The notes under the pieces are model-generated. The model had not been told where the DNA came from. It saw only the letters and a program-made list of their open reading frames with translations, and made no database searches. The position numbers and the translations under genes were made by a program. A stretch of DNA of 64,000 bases from an uncultured Selenomonas sp. GTDB lineage: Bacteria > Bacillota > Negativicutes > Selenomonadales > Selenomonadaceae. This document shows, in pieces, positions 18,815 through 27,468 of the stretch (the stretch's first letter is position 1; every line of letters starts with the position of its first letter). The stretch covers positions 62,001 through 126,000 of the forward strand of contig CAJPOT010000003.1 in the NCBI GenBank assembly GCA_905372355.1, in the 5' to 3' direction.

Positions 18815-20041
18815 TCATATTGGAAGCAGCTGCGCCAAGCGTCGCACCCTTTCTTCACGCAGCCATTTCCCCACGTCCGCGCCGCGAAGTTCGGGCGGCG
18901 CCTCCGTACCGCGCACTTGAAGCATTTTCCGCAACAGCTCTTCCCCATGCACCAGATAGTACGGCAAAGTGCCATGGTCGGCGCAGATGATACGACGAAA
19001 ATCGGCGAAGGAAAGCCCCGATTTTTCGATCGCAAGCAAAAGATCGGCAATCTTTCCCGTCTTTTTCAAAAGCGGTGCACGCATGTGCTCCTTGATGACG
19101 AAGCGCGCCGCCATAAGCCACGCTTTCGGCAAGGTCATGCGCTTGTTCCACGCATCGAGTACAAGGAGTCCGCGCTGCTCGTGCCCGTAATGATGCGGCA
19201 GCATTTCCTCGGGAGTCTTCCCTTTGCCGATGTCGTGCACGAGAGCGGCAAAGCGCGCTTCGATCGTCTGCGTCTTTCGCGCTACGACATCGACGATCTG
19301 CATCGTATGGCAGTAGGCGTCGCCCTCGGGATGATATTCCGGCGGCTGCGTCTTTCCCTTCAGGGCAAAGATTTCCGGGAACACCGATTCCAAGAGGCTC
19401 GCGTGCGCAAGAGCTTCAAAAAAAAGCGAGGGCTGCGGCGCGGCAAGCGCACGCGAAAGCTCGTGCACGATGCGCTCTGTCGGTTCTTCCCCAAGCTCTG
19501 CAGCACAATCCGCCATCAGCGTCCGCGTGCCATCGTCGATGACAAATCCCAGTTCCGCCGCTTGACGCGCTGCACGAAGAGCCCGCACGGGGTCTTCGGA
19601 AAAATGATGCGACGTCGCGCGAATCAAGCGATGCGCAAGGTCGCCCCGTCCACCGTAGGGATCGATGAGTTCCATCGCGGGCAGGCGATAAGCCATGCTG
19701 TTGATGCGCGTATCGCGGCGAAAGAGATCGTCTTCGATCGTGACTTCCGCCCCAAAATCTACGGCAAAGCCGCGATAGCCATGCCCCGACTTCCTCTCAC
19801 GACGCGCGAAGGAAACTTCCGACCGTACGCCGTCGATTTCCACGAGATAGACAGGAAAGGCGTGACCGATGAGGGAGGCTGCAGGGAAAAGCTTTGCGAA
19901 AACCTCCCTCTCCAGCCCTGTGATGACGAAGTCCTTATCCCGCGGCTTCGCGCCTCTAAGATGATCGCGCACCCAGCCGCCGACGAGGTAGACCGTACCG
20001 CCCGCCCCTTCCACTGCCTTGACGAACTCCTCCTCACGCAT
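18815..20041 (-). CDS. cca: tRNA nucleotidyltransferase (CCA-adding) with HD domain
   Basis: Adds or repairs the 3' CCA of tRNAs. Class II nucleotidyltransferase signature VYLVGGWVRDHLRG with DKDF near residues 16-35, the RRD motif in FRRDTRINSMAY, and EDPVRALRAARQAAELGF; an HD hydrolase motif (LVHDIGKGKTPEE) near residue 235 as in the E. coli-type enzyme. A GTG at 20056 is in frame, but ATG at 20041 has GGAG six bases upstream. About 408 residues, normal. It is 34 bases after thrB and ends the thr operon; the encoded tRNA-Pro already carries CCA, so here its role may be repair. Confidence 0.93.
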   Translation of the reverse strand: MREEEFVKAVEGAGGTVYLVGGWVRDHLRGAKPRDKDFVITGLEREVFAKLFPAASLIGHAFPVYLVEIDGVRSEVSFARRERKSGHGYRGFAVDFGAEVTIEDDLFRRDTRINSMAYRLPAMELIDPYGGRGDLAHRLIRATSHHFSEDPVRALRAARQAAELGFVIDDGTRTLMADCAAELGEEPTERIVHELSRALAAPQPSLFFEALAHASLLESVFPEIFALKGKTQPPEYHPEGDAYCHTMQIVDVVARKTQTIEARFAALVHDIGKGKTPEEMLPHHYGHEQRGLLVLDAWNKRMTLPKAWLMAARFVIKEHMRAPLLKKTGKIADLLLAIEKSGLSFADFRRIICADHGTLPYYLVHGEELLRKMLQVRGTEAPPELRGADVGKWLREERVRRLAQLLPI

Positions 20042-20075
20042 ACACGACTCCTTCACCTTCGACGCCTTTTCTGCG

Positions 20076-20999
20076 TCAGCGATGTTTCAAAATTCTCGCA
20101 CCATGCGCATCAAGAGAAAGCTGCAGTGCGTGTGCCTCGATTTCATGCTCTTGAAAGGCTTCAACCATCGCCTGTCCCACCGCCTCTTCATTCTCCAGCG
20201 TATAGGCGATGAGACACGGCCCCGCGCCGCTGAGGCTTGCACCGAGCGCGCCTGCCCGGCATGCGGCACGAAAGACGTCCTTCATGCCGGGGATGAGCTT
20301 TTCTCTGTACGGCTGGTGCAGGGCATCGGCGAAGGCGTTGCGCAAAAAACGCGGCTGCCCCTTCGTCAATGCAGCGACAAGGAGCGCCGCACGGCTGAGG
20401 TTGAAGACGGCGTCCTTCATCTTCACCTGCTCGGGCAGAACGCTTCTGGCAAGCCGCGTCGAAAGTGGAAACTCCGGCACGGCGACGACGAGCTTCAGCG
20501 GCATGCGAGGCATCAGGGAGAAGCATTCGACTCTGCCGCGTGTGACGACGCTGATCGTGAAACCGCCAAAAATGGCGGGCGCCACATTGTCGGGATGACC
20601 TTCGATGTTCGTCGCCATCTGCAGGAGCTCGCGCCTGGAAAAGCGGTTGCCTAAGAGGGCGTTCGCCGCCTTGAGTCCTGCAACGATCGCCGCCGCACTG
20701 CTGCCAAGACCTCGCGATAAGGGGATGTGGTTCGTCATGCGGATATGGAAGCCCTTGACCTCATCTTCCCGGTGCGCGCGCTTCAAGATCGTGCGAATGG
20801 CGCGAAGGACAATGTTGCGCTCATCAGCGGGGATATTGGCCGCACCCTCTCCCTCGATTTCGATGACGAGCCCCTCTTCCCCTTTCAGCGTAAGCTCCAG
20901 ATCGTTATAGATCGTACAGGCGACCCCTATGGCGTCGAAGCCAGGCCCGCAGTTCGCACTCGTACCCGGCACGCGAACGCGGATCGTTCGATTCAGCAT
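20076..20999 (-). CDS. thrB: Homoserine kinase
   Basis: GHMP-family kinase that phosphorylates homoserine on the way to threonine. N-terminal RVPGTSANCGPGFDAIGVA, the ATP-binding loop PLSRGLGSSAAAIVAG near residue 95, and the C-terminal SGAGPCLIAY are diagnostic. 307 residues, full length. It overlaps the end of hom by seven bases and has GGAGG before its ATG, so coupled translation with homoserine dehydrogenase is likely. Threonine synthase is not in the window. Confidence 0.95.
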   Translation of the reverse strand: MLNRTIRVRVPGTSANCGPGFDAIGVACTIYNDLELTLKGEEGLVIEIEGEGAANIPADERNIVLRAIRTILKRAHREDEVKGFHIRMTNHIPLSRGLGSSAAAIVAGLKAANALLGNRFSRRELLQMATNIEGHPDNVAPAIFGGFTISVVTRGRVECFSLMPRMPLKLVVAVPEFPLSTRLARSVLPEQVKMKDAVFNLSRAALLVAALTKGQPRFLRNAFADALHQPYREKLIPGMKDVFRAACRAGALGASLSGAGPCLIAYTLENEEAVGQAMVEAFQEHEIEAHALQLSLDAHGARILKHR

Positions 21000-22297
21000 G
21001 CGCCGTCCTCCTGCGGATTTTCCACGCGGATGATGCTGCGGATCTCACTGACGACAGCAAGCTTCTCAAGATCCGCCGCCGCCTCCTGCATCTTTCTATG
21101 CTTGACGACATGCGTAACCGCAACGATTTCCGCACGCTCCTTATATCGTCTCGTCTGAATGACGGATTTCAGACTGACCTTGTGGTTGCCGAATGCCATC
21201 GCGATGGCAGCGAGAACGCCCGGCTCATCATCGACAAGAAGGCGCACATAGTAGGACGCTTTCGTTTCCTCCACGGGGCAAAGCGATTTGTGCGCATAGC
21301 ACGTGCAGTGCAGTCGCCCGAACGTATCGAGCTGCATATCGCGCGCGATGTCGATGACATCGGCGACGACGGCTGAAGCCGTCGGCAAAGAGCCTGCACC
21401 GCGTCCGTAGAACATCGCCTCGCCGATGGCGTTGCCGCGCACGAAGATCGCGTTGTAGACGTCGTTGACGGAGGCGAGCGGATGCGCCTTCGGCAGGAAT
21501 ACGGGATGCACGCGCACATCGATGCCCGCCTCTCCGCAGTCGCGCCCGATGGCCAAAAGCTTCACGACATAGCCGAGAGCCTTTGCGTACTCAATGTCCT
21601 CGGGCGTGACCTTCGTGATTCCCTCGACGGAGACATCCTCGAAGCGGATGCGCGTATTGAATGCGATGGACGCGAGGATTGCAATCTTGCGCGCTGCGTC
21701 GAGACCCTCGACGTCAGCCGCAGGATTCGCCTCGGCATAGCCCTTCGCCTGAGCCTCCTTGAGCACGCTGTCGTAGTCTGAGCCGTTCTCCGCCATCTGC
21801 GAGAGCATGTAGTTCGTCGTGCCGTTGATGATGCCCATGATTTCTGTGACGCGGTTCGCTGTCAGGCACTGTTTCAGCGGCATGACGATGGGGATGCCGC
21901 CGCCGACGCTCGCTTCAAAGTGGAAGTCCACGCCGTATTTTTCCATCGCCTCGAACATGTCCTTGCCGAACTGCGCCACGACGTCCTTATTTGCCGTCAC
22001 GACGTTCTTGCCCTTCTCCATCGCGACCAACATGTACTCGCGCGCCGGATGGATGCCGCCAAGAAGTTCGATGACGATGTCGATTTCCTCATCGTTTAGG
22101 ATTTCATCCACATTCTCGGTCAGATGCAGCCCCTCCATATAGGGGCGCTCTTTCTTCGCATCGCGCACGAGCACGGACTTCAGCGTGAGCTTCACGCCCG
22201 CCTTCGCCTTGATCTCGCGCTCGTTCTCGCGAAGCACGCGCACGACGCCCGTGCCGACCGTGCCGAAGCCCAGCATGCCGATCTTGATCTCTTTCAT
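20993..22297 (-). CDS. hom: Homoserine dehydrogenase
   Basis: NAD(P)-dependent reduction of aspartate semialdehyde to homoserine, the branch point to threonine and methionine. Rossmann motif MLGFGTVGTGVVRVL near residue 8, catalytic region around INGTTNYMLSQM and GLDAARKIAILA, and a C-terminal ACT domain (YYVRLLVDDEPGVLAAIA) for feedback regulation. An ATG at 22315 overlaps the upstream stop codon, but the ATG at 22297 has AAAGGTG five bases upstream and gives the usual MKEIKIG start. About 434 residues. Confidence 0.95.
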   Translation of the reverse strand: MKEIKIGMLGFGTVGTGVVRVLRENEREIKAKAGVKLTLKSVLVRDAKKERPYMEGLHLTENVDEILNDEEIDIVIELLGGIHPAREYMLVAMEKGKNVVTANKDVVAQFGKDMFEAMEKYGVDFHFEASVGGGIPIVMPLKQCLTANRVTEIMGIINGTTNYMLSQMAENGSDYDSVLKEAQAKGYAEANPAADVEGLDAARKIAILASIAFNTRIRFEDVSVEGITKVTPEDIEYAKALGYVVKLLAIGRDCGEAGIDVRVHPVFLPKAHPLASVNDVYNAIFVRGNAIGEAMFYGRGAGSLPTASAVVADVIDIARDMQLDTFGRLHCTCYAHKSLCPVEETKASYYVRLLVDDEPGVLAAIAMAFGNHKVSLKSVIQTRRYKERAEIVAVTHVVKHRKMQEAAADLEKLAVVSEIRSIIRVENPQEDGAC

Positions 22298-22311
22298 CTC
22301 TTCACCTTTCA

Positions 22312-22785
22312 TCATGCCTGTCCGAGGACTTCGAGACGCTTCACGCCGTCCACCATGCGCAGCTTGTCGAGAAGCGCTTCAAGATCCACCGAGAGGTTCG
22401 CCGTCTCAATGGAAACCGTCGCATTCGCCACACCCTGCAGGGGGATGCCCTGATTGATCGTTAGAACGCTGCCCGAATCCGCCGAGATCGTATTGAGCAC
22501 GCTCGAAAGGACGCCCTTCTTATGTTCCAAGAGGAGCGTCAGCGAGATGATCTTGTTGCGGCTCGCTTCATAGAAAGGAAAGACATAATCCTTGTACTTG
22601 TAATAAGCGCTGCGGCTCAATCCCATACTGTCGACCGCCTCGTTGATCGTGCGTGCGTCGCCGCGCTTGAGCATCTCCTTCACGCGGATTGTCTTCTTGA
22701 TCGCCTCGGGCAAGATCTGCTCCTGCACGAGGAAGAATCCACTCTGCGCCTTCTGTTCCGTGTTTTCTTTGCGTTCTCTTGGCAT
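22312..22785 (-). CDS. ACT domain regulator, UPF0735 (PheB/ThrR type)
   Basis: 157-residue protein with an N-terminal helix-turn-helix-like region (residues 38-65, GDARTINEAVDSMGLSRSAY) and a C-terminal ACT domain (residues 80-150). It belongs to UPF0735; the Bacillus subtilis member was described as ThrR, a DNA-binding repressor of threonine-biosynthesis genes. Here it is the first gene of the hom-thrB operon and overlaps hom, so an autoregulated threonine-pathway repressor is a well-supported inference. AGGAGG is seven bases before the ATG. A palindromic site sits in its own promoter. Confidence 0.88.
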   Translation of the reverse strand: MPRERKENTEQKAQSGFFLVQEQILPEAIKKTIRVKEMLKRGDARTINEAVDSMGLSRSAYYKYKDYVFPFYEASRNKIISLTLLLEHKKGVLSSVLNTISADSGSVLTINQGIPLQGVANATVSIETANLSVDLEALLDKLRMVDGVKRLEVLGQA

Positions 22786-22806
22786 AAAAATTCCTCCTGC
22801 CGCATA

Positions 22807-22824
22807 AATTCCACGCTTGGAATT
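22807..22824. repeat. Inverted repeat in the leader of the thr operon
   Basis: AATTCCA-CGC-TTGGAATT, a compact palindrome just downstream of the -10 element and overlapping the transcript start region. It could be a second operator half or a 5' mRNA hairpin. Confidence 0.4.
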
Positions 22825-22850
22825 ATACCATTGTCCAACACTATTGTACA
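22822..22850 (-). promoter_or_regulatory. Promoter of the thrR-hom-thrB-cca operon
   Basis: -35 TGTACA (22845-22850), 17-base spacer, extended -10 TGGTATAAT with the hexamer at 22822-22827. Expected start near 22815. Confidence 0.7.
22832..22850. promoter_or_regulatory. Candidate operator in the thr promoter
   Basis: Interrupted palindrome TGTACAA-N5-TTGGACA on the minus strand, covering the -35 element and spacer. Six of seven positions in each arm are symmetric. The UPF0735 regulator encoded next is the obvious candidate ligand, by inference. Confidence 0.45.
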
Positions 22851-22896
22851 GTCCCTATAGACATTTTGCGAGAAAAGAATTCTCAAATACTCCCTC

Positions 22897-23487
22897 TCAA
22901 CGATGCCCCGCCTTGATCTTGCTCTCCGTGCCATTCAAGAGGCGCGTGATGTTCGTATGGTGACGCACGATGACGAGAACGGCGGCGAGGACGCCGAAGA
23001 CCGTGTATTCCGTTGGGCAGCCGAAGAAGAATGCGAGCACGGGCACGAGCGCCGCGCCGACGATGGAGCCGAGCGAAACGTAGCGCGTGACGAACACGAT
23101 GGCAAGCCACGCGAAGAAGACGACGCCCGTCACCGCCGGCATGAGCATCGCTATGACGCCCAGCCCCGTAGCGACGCCCTTGCCTCCCTTGAAGCGCAAA
23201 AAGACGGACGCAGAGTGTCCGAGAATAGCGGCGATGCCGCCCAAGACCATGGAAAGCGGCGTGCCGACGAGAAGCATGGCGATATAGACGGCGAGGAATC
23301 CCTTGAGGAAATCGAGCGCGAAGACGAGCGCTCCCGGCCCCTTGCCCAGCGTGCGGTAAACATTCGTCGCGCCGATGTTGCGGCTGCCATATTCGCGGAT
23401 GTCGATATGCCAGATGGCGCGGCAAAGAAGCAGACCGTTCGGCACAGAACCCAGAAGGTAGGCGATGATGCAGGCGAAAAGCGTCAT
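22897..23487 (-). CDS. plsY: Acyl-phosphate glycerol-3-phosphate acyltransferase
   Basis: Integral membrane acyltransferase that makes lysophosphatidic acid from acyl-phosphate. Several transmembrane helices; the three PlsY motifs are visible: LLGSVPNGLLLCRAIWHIDIREYGSRNIGATN (motif 1, near residue 12), GGKGVATGLG (motif 2, near residue 103) and the C-terminal RHHTNITRLLNGTESK (motif 3). 196 residues, normal. It overlaps the der stop by four bases. Confidence 0.95.
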   Translation of the reverse strand: MTLFACIIAYLLGSVPNGLLLCRAIWHIDIREYGSRNIGATNVYRTLGKGPGALVFALDFLKGFLAVYIAMLLVGTPLSMVLGGIAAILGHSASVFLRFKGGKGVATGLGVIAMLMPAVTGVVFFAWLAIVFVTRYVSLGSIVGAALVPVLAFFFGCPTEYTVFGVLAAVLVIVRHHTNITRLLNGTESKIKAGHR

Positions 23488-24812
23488 ATCTCTTCCTCCT
23501 CCCTGCCGCGCACGATGAGGCGCAGCGGCGTCCCCTCGAAGCCGAAGCTCTCGCGCAGCTTGTTCTCAATGTAGCGCAGATACGAGAAGTGCATGAGCTC
23601 AGGCTCGTTCACAAAAACGATAAACTTCGGCGGGCGGATGTCCGCCTGCGTCATGTAGCGAATCTTGAGCTGCTTGCCCTTGTGAGCAGGCGGCGGATTC
23701 ACGGCGATCATGTCACGCACGAGGTCATTCAGGATGCTCGTCTTGACGCGCATCGATGCCTGATCCGCCACATACTTGACGAGATCGGTGACGCGCGCAA
23801 CGCGTTGGTGCGTGAGTGCCGAAGTATAAAGGACGGGCGCGTACTGCAGGAAGCCGAGTTCTATGCGGAGTTCATCCGTGAAGCGCAGCGTAGACTTTTC
23901 ATCCTTGTTTTCGTAGATGTCCCACTTGTTCACGATGAGCACGACCGCCTTGCCCGATTCATGGGCATAGCCCGCGATCTTCTTGTCCTGCTCGGTGATG
24001 CCCGCCGTGGCGTCGAGCACGACGAGCACGACGTCGGCGCGATCAACGGCGCGAAGCGCTCGCATGACGCTGTAGCGCTCGATCGGCGCATCGATCTTTC
24101 CCTTGCGGCGCATGCCCGCCGTGTCGATGAGGATGAACTTCGTGTCCTCCGCCATAAAGTGCGTGTCGATGGCGTCGCGCGTCGTGCCCGCAACGTCGCT
24201 GACAATGACGCGCTCCTCACCCAAGAGTGCATTGACGAGCGAGGACTTGCCGACGTTCGGACGGCCGATGACGGCGATGCTGATCTCATCCGACTCTTTC
24301 TCTTCCTCTGCTCCTTCGGGAAAGAGCGCCACGAGAGCATCGAGCAGATCGCCGAGGTTCATGGCGTTCGTAGCAGAAATCGGCACGGGATCGCCAAGGC
24401 CGAGGTTGTAGAACTCGTAGACGTCCGCCTCCTGCTTGGGCGAATCAATCTTGTTCACGGCCAAGAGCACGGGCTTCTTCGTCGTGCGCAACATCTTGCC
24501 GACTTCCTCATCGGCAAGCGTCAGACCCGCACGGCCGTCGACGAGAAAGAGGATGACGTCCGCCTCCTCCATGGCGATCTGCGCCTGCTGACGCATCGAG
24601 CGCAGGATGGCATCGCTCGTATCGAGTTCGATGCCTCCCGTATCGATCATCGTAAATTCCTTGCCGAGCCATTCAGCATCAAGGTAGATGCGGTCGCGCG
24701 TGACGCCCGGCAGATCATCGACGATGGACACGCGTTTCCTGCCCAATTTATTGAAGAGCGTGGACTTGCCCACGTTCGGACGTCCCACGATCGCTACGAT
24801 CGGCTTGCTCAT
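23484..24812 (-). CDS. der: Ribosome assembly GTPase Der (EngA)
   Basis: Double-GTPase needed for 50S ribosome maturation. Two complete G domains: GRPNVGKSTLFN (residues 8-20), DTGG, NKID; then GRPNVGKSSLVN near residue 183, DTAGMRRKG, NKWD; followed by a KH-like domain with MNPPPAHKGK-type motif (AVNPPPAHKGKQLKIRY). The frame continues 19 codons upstream into the DUF512 gene, but ATG at 24812 has AAGGAG and the standard start MSKPIVAIVG. 442 residues. It overlaps the DUF512 stop codon. Confidence 0.97.
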   Translation of the reverse strand: MSKPIVAIVGRPNVGKSTLFNKLGRKRVSIVDDLPGVTRDRIYLDAEWLGKEFTMIDTGGIELDTSDAILRSMRQQAQIAMEEADVILFLVDGRAGLTLADEEVGKMLRTTKKPVLLAVNKIDSPKQEADVYEFYNLGLGDPVPISATNAMNLGDLLDALVALFPEGAEEEKESDEISIAVIGRPNVGKSSLVNALLGEERVIVSDVAGTTRDAIDTHFMAEDTKFILIDTAGMRRKGKIDAPIERYSVMRALRAVDRADVVLVVLDATAGITEQDKKIAGYAHESGKAVVLIVNKWDIYENKDEKSTLRFTDELRIELGFLQYAPVLYTSALTHQRVARVTDLVKYVADQASMRVKTSILNDLVRDMIAVNPPPAHKGKQLKIRYMTQADIRPPKFIVFVNEPELMHFSYLRYIENKLRESFGFEGTPLRLIVRGREEEEI

Positions 24813-26221
24813 TCCATCCTCTCCTTTTCCTCTTTCCTCGGTTTCGTATACGCTGCGTTGCTCTGCCACATATACGAAGCCTCATCATCCGACGCCCCTC
24901 GATAATGCTCCCAATCAAGAAGGGCGCGCGCGAGATCGCCGCCGCCCTGCGCCGTCTCAACGCGAAGGTGCGGCACGGCGCTGCGAAATGCATCGAGCGT
25001 CATATCGTCGAGCAGAACGTTCTCACCCGTGCGCAAGGCGCATTCAGGCACGATGACGCCGTGCGGCACAACGGGCAAAGTGTCAAGAGCGCGGAGCATA
25101 TCCTCACCCGTCAGAAGTCCCGAAACATTGACTGTCCTGCCAAAGTAATCGTTTTCCACGCCAAGACAATCGATATGGAGTCCGGGCACGGAAAGCTCCG
25201 CCATGAGCTTTTCAAAGAGATGTACAACCGATGTGCCCGAGAGGATCACGAGATGCAGCGGCTCTTCATATCCCTCGGGCGCAGGCAGCTTCTGCAAGGT
25301 GTTCTTCCACTCCTCGATGAAGCTTCGCGCAAGCCCAATGCCATTGTCGAGCTGTGGAAAACCGTCGTATTCCTCCACGGGCGGCACGGGAAGCCCTGCG
25401 AGAAAGTAGAATTCATCACCGAGGTAGACGAAACTCTTGCCCGTTTCCTCTCGCGCACGCCGCTGCCAAACCTCAATCTGGTGAATGACGGCGGCCGCTC
25501 CCTCACGATCGAACATCTGCAGCGGGTAGCATCCCTCGCGAAAGCGCGTGAGCCCGACGGGCACGATGGCGAGCGACAGCGCGTGCGGCCGCCTGGCCAT
25601 CAATTCCTCCACCGTGCGGTCAAGCTCCCCGCCATCGTTGAGTCCCGGGCAAAGCACAACCTGCGTATGGTACTCGACATCCGCCGCCTCCAAGCGGTCG
25701 AGATGGTTCGCGATCTCAGCCGCCCGCCGCGTGTTGAGCATGGCGGCGCGCAGATCGGGATTCATCGTATGGACGGAAACAAAGAGCGGCGACAAGTGAT
25801 AGCGTTCGATCCGCTGAAAATCCTTCTCGCGCATATTCGTCAGCGTGACGAAATTGCCATAGAGAAAAGACATGCGATAATCGTCATCCTTGACCGACAG
25901 GCTCTTTCTCATGCCAGGCGGCACCTGATCGACGAAGCAAAAGTAGCAATGATTGCCGCACGAGCGTATGCCATCGAAAACGGCGGAAGCGAACTCTGCG
26001 CCAAGTTCTTCATCATAGTCCTTGTCGAAAGCAAGCAATTCCTGCTCACCGTCTGCATGTTCGACGAGAAGCTCGATCTCCTCTTCGGCGAAAGCAAAGC
26101 TCAGATCGATGATGTCGCGCAGTTCCTGCCCGTTGACGGCAAGGATCTTATCTCCCACCGCAAGTTCCAATTCTTCTGCCAGACTCCCCGGCGCTACGCG
26201 TATGATTTCCCCTGACAACAT
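24809..26221 (-). CDS. DUF512 radical SAM protein with N-terminal PDZ-like domain
   Basis: 470-residue protein with a PDZ-like N-terminus (residues 1-65, VAPGSLAEELELAVGDKILAVNGQ), a radical-SAM-like cluster motif CGNHCYFCF (CX3CX2C, near residue 88) and the C-terminal DUF512 domain. This architecture (TIGR03279 type) is conserved in Firmicutes and cyanobacteria, nearly always beside der, plsY or similar housekeeping genes; its reaction is unknown. ATG at 26221 has AGAGGAA upstream. First gene of the DUF512-der-plsY run. Confidence 0.88.
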   Translation of the reverse strand: MLSGEIIRVAPGSLAEELELAVGDKILAVNGQELRDIIDLSFAFAEEEIELLVEHADGEQELLAFDKDYDEELGAEFASAVFDGIRSCGNHCYFCFVDQVPPGMRKSLSVKDDDYRMSFLYGNFVTLTNMREKDFQRIERYHLSPLFVSVHTMNPDLRAAMLNTRRAAEIANHLDRLEAADVEYHTQVVLCPGLNDGGELDRTVEELMARRPHALSLAIVPVGLTRFREGCYPLQMFDREGAAAVIHQIEVWQRRAREETGKSFVYLGDEFYFLAGLPVPPVEEYDGFPQLDNGIGLARSFIEEWKNTLQKLPAPEGYEEPLHLVILSGTSVVHLFEKLMAELSVPGLHIDCLGVENDYFGRTVNVSGLLTGEDMLRALDTLPVVPHGVIVPECALRTGENVLLDDMTLDAFRSAVPHLRVETAQGGGDLARALLDWEHYRGASDDEASYMWQSNAAYTKPRKEEKERME

Positions 26222-26269
26222 GCTGTTCCTCTGACTTTCCCCGGGGACATACCCCGCTCTGATGAATAA

Positions 26270-26295
26270 GGGAGTGATGAATATTCATCACTCCC
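26270..26295. terminator. Palindromic hairpin after rpsA
   Basis: Perfect 26-base palindrome GGGAGTGATGAAT/ATTCATCACTCCC between rpsA and the DUF512 gene. No long T-run follows, so termination is uncertain; an mRNA 3'-end stabiliser is equally possible. A shorter GAATAAG/CTTATTC pair flanks it. Confidence 0.5.
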
Positions 26296-26331
26296 CGACT
26301 TCTTACTTATTCAGCTATGAGGCTTGATCCT

Positions 26332-27468
26332 TCAGTCCTCGCCGCCCTCTTCGTGGGTGACAGGCTCATCCTTGTAGTAGGAAACGTCCGAAACCTCGGC
26401 ATCACGTTGCGCCCTCGTGATGGAGAGCGAAATGCGTTTGCGCTTCATGTCGATGTGCAGGATCTTGACCTTCACGATGTCGCCGAGCTGCACAGCCTCA
26501 TCGGCACGCGCAATGCGGCGGTCGGCAAGCTCGCCCATCGGAATCAGGCCATCGAAGCCCGGCTCGATCTCCATGAAGGCGCCGAAATCCGTGAGCTTGA
26601 TGATCTTGCCCTTGATGTGCGTTCCCTCTGCATAACGCTCCGCCTTGTCGAGCCACGGATCGCGCATCGTGTCCTTGACGGAAAGCGAGATACGCTTCGT
26701 CTCGGGATCGAAGTTCTTCACATAGACGTCGACCTCATCGCCGACGGAAAGAACGTCGGACGGCTGCTTCACGCGATGCCATGCGAGATCCGAAATATGC
26801 GCAAGGCCGTCGACGCCACCGATGTCGATGAAGGCGCCGTACTCGACGAGACGCTTGACCGTACCGCGGATGATCTGCCCGACTTCAAGCTTCGAGAAGA
26901 CCTCTTCCTGCTTCTTCTCGCGCTCTTCCTCCAGGAGGCTGCGGCGCGAAAGAACGAGACGCTGCTTGCGGATGTCGATCTCGATCGGCAGAGCTTCCAC
27001 CGTCTGGCCGACATAGATGGAAAGATCCTTGACGAAGTGAAGCTCCATCTGCGACGCGGGAATGAAGCCTCGCAGACCGTTGACGGATGCAACGAGACCA
27101 CCCTTGACGACCTGCGTGACCTGCGCCTGCACAGTCTTTCCTTCTTCTTTCAGCGCCTCGATCTCCTTCCATGCGACCATGCGGTCAGCACGCACCTTGG
27201 AAACCGTAGCGCCATTCTCACCGCCGAGGCTCACGACAAAGACCTCGATCTCGTCGTCGACCTTCACGACATCCTTGGCGGAATCCGGCTCAGGTGAGGC
27301 AAGCTCCCTCTTCGAGATGGGAATGTCCGCCTTGAGGCCAGCAATGTTGACATAAGCCTGACCATCGTCGACAGCGACGACCGTAGCCTTTACGACATCA
27401 TGTTCCCTTACCTCCTGCATGGACTCCTCTTCAGCCTCAAGCAAACTCTTCATGTCCTGTTCTTGCAC
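26332..27468 (-). CDS. rpsA: 30S ribosomal protein S1-like protein
   Basis: 378 residues with four S1 RNA-binding repeats (near residues 20-90, 105-170, 190-258 and 275-345), each with the G-x-V-x-x-x-x-x-G-x-x-V pattern, for example GTVKRLVEYGAFIDIGGVDGLAHIS. The four-domain form is typical of Firmicutes. Start is ambiguous: GTG at 27468 has AGGAGG ten bases upstream; ATG at 27453 overlaps the ispH stop codon (ATGA). Linkage to ispH, plsC and cmk is common in clostridia. Confidence 0.92.
   Translation of the reverse strand: MQEQDMKSLLEAEEESMQEVREHDVVKATVVAVDDGQAYVNIAGLKADIPISKRELASPEPDSAKDVVKVDDEIEVFVVSLGGENGATVSKVRADRMVAWKEIEALKEEGKTVQAQVTQVVKGGLVASVNGLRGFIPASQMELHFVKDLSIYVGQTVEALPIEIDIRKQRLVLSRRSLLEEEREKKQEEVFSKLEVGQIIRGTVKRLVEYGAFIDIGGVDGLAHISDLAWHRVKQPSDVLSVGDEVDVYVKNFDPETKRISLSVKDTMRDPWLDKAERYAEGTHIKGKIIKLTDFGAFMEIEPGFDGLIPMGELADRRIARADEAVQLGDIVKVKILHIDMKRKRISLSITRAQRDAEVSDVSYYKDEPVTHEEGGED

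Noticed and set aside
18761..18990. Plus-strand ATG frame with AAAGGAG just upstream, before cca
   Set aside because: The frame is antisense to the 3' end of cca and becomes proline/arginine-rich at once; the ribosome site is most likely part of the divergent promoter region.
22883..23569. Minus-strand 228-codon frame over plsY
   Set aside because: Shadow of plsY in another frame: arginine/histidine-rich and without membrane segments, whereas plsY has all three family motifs.
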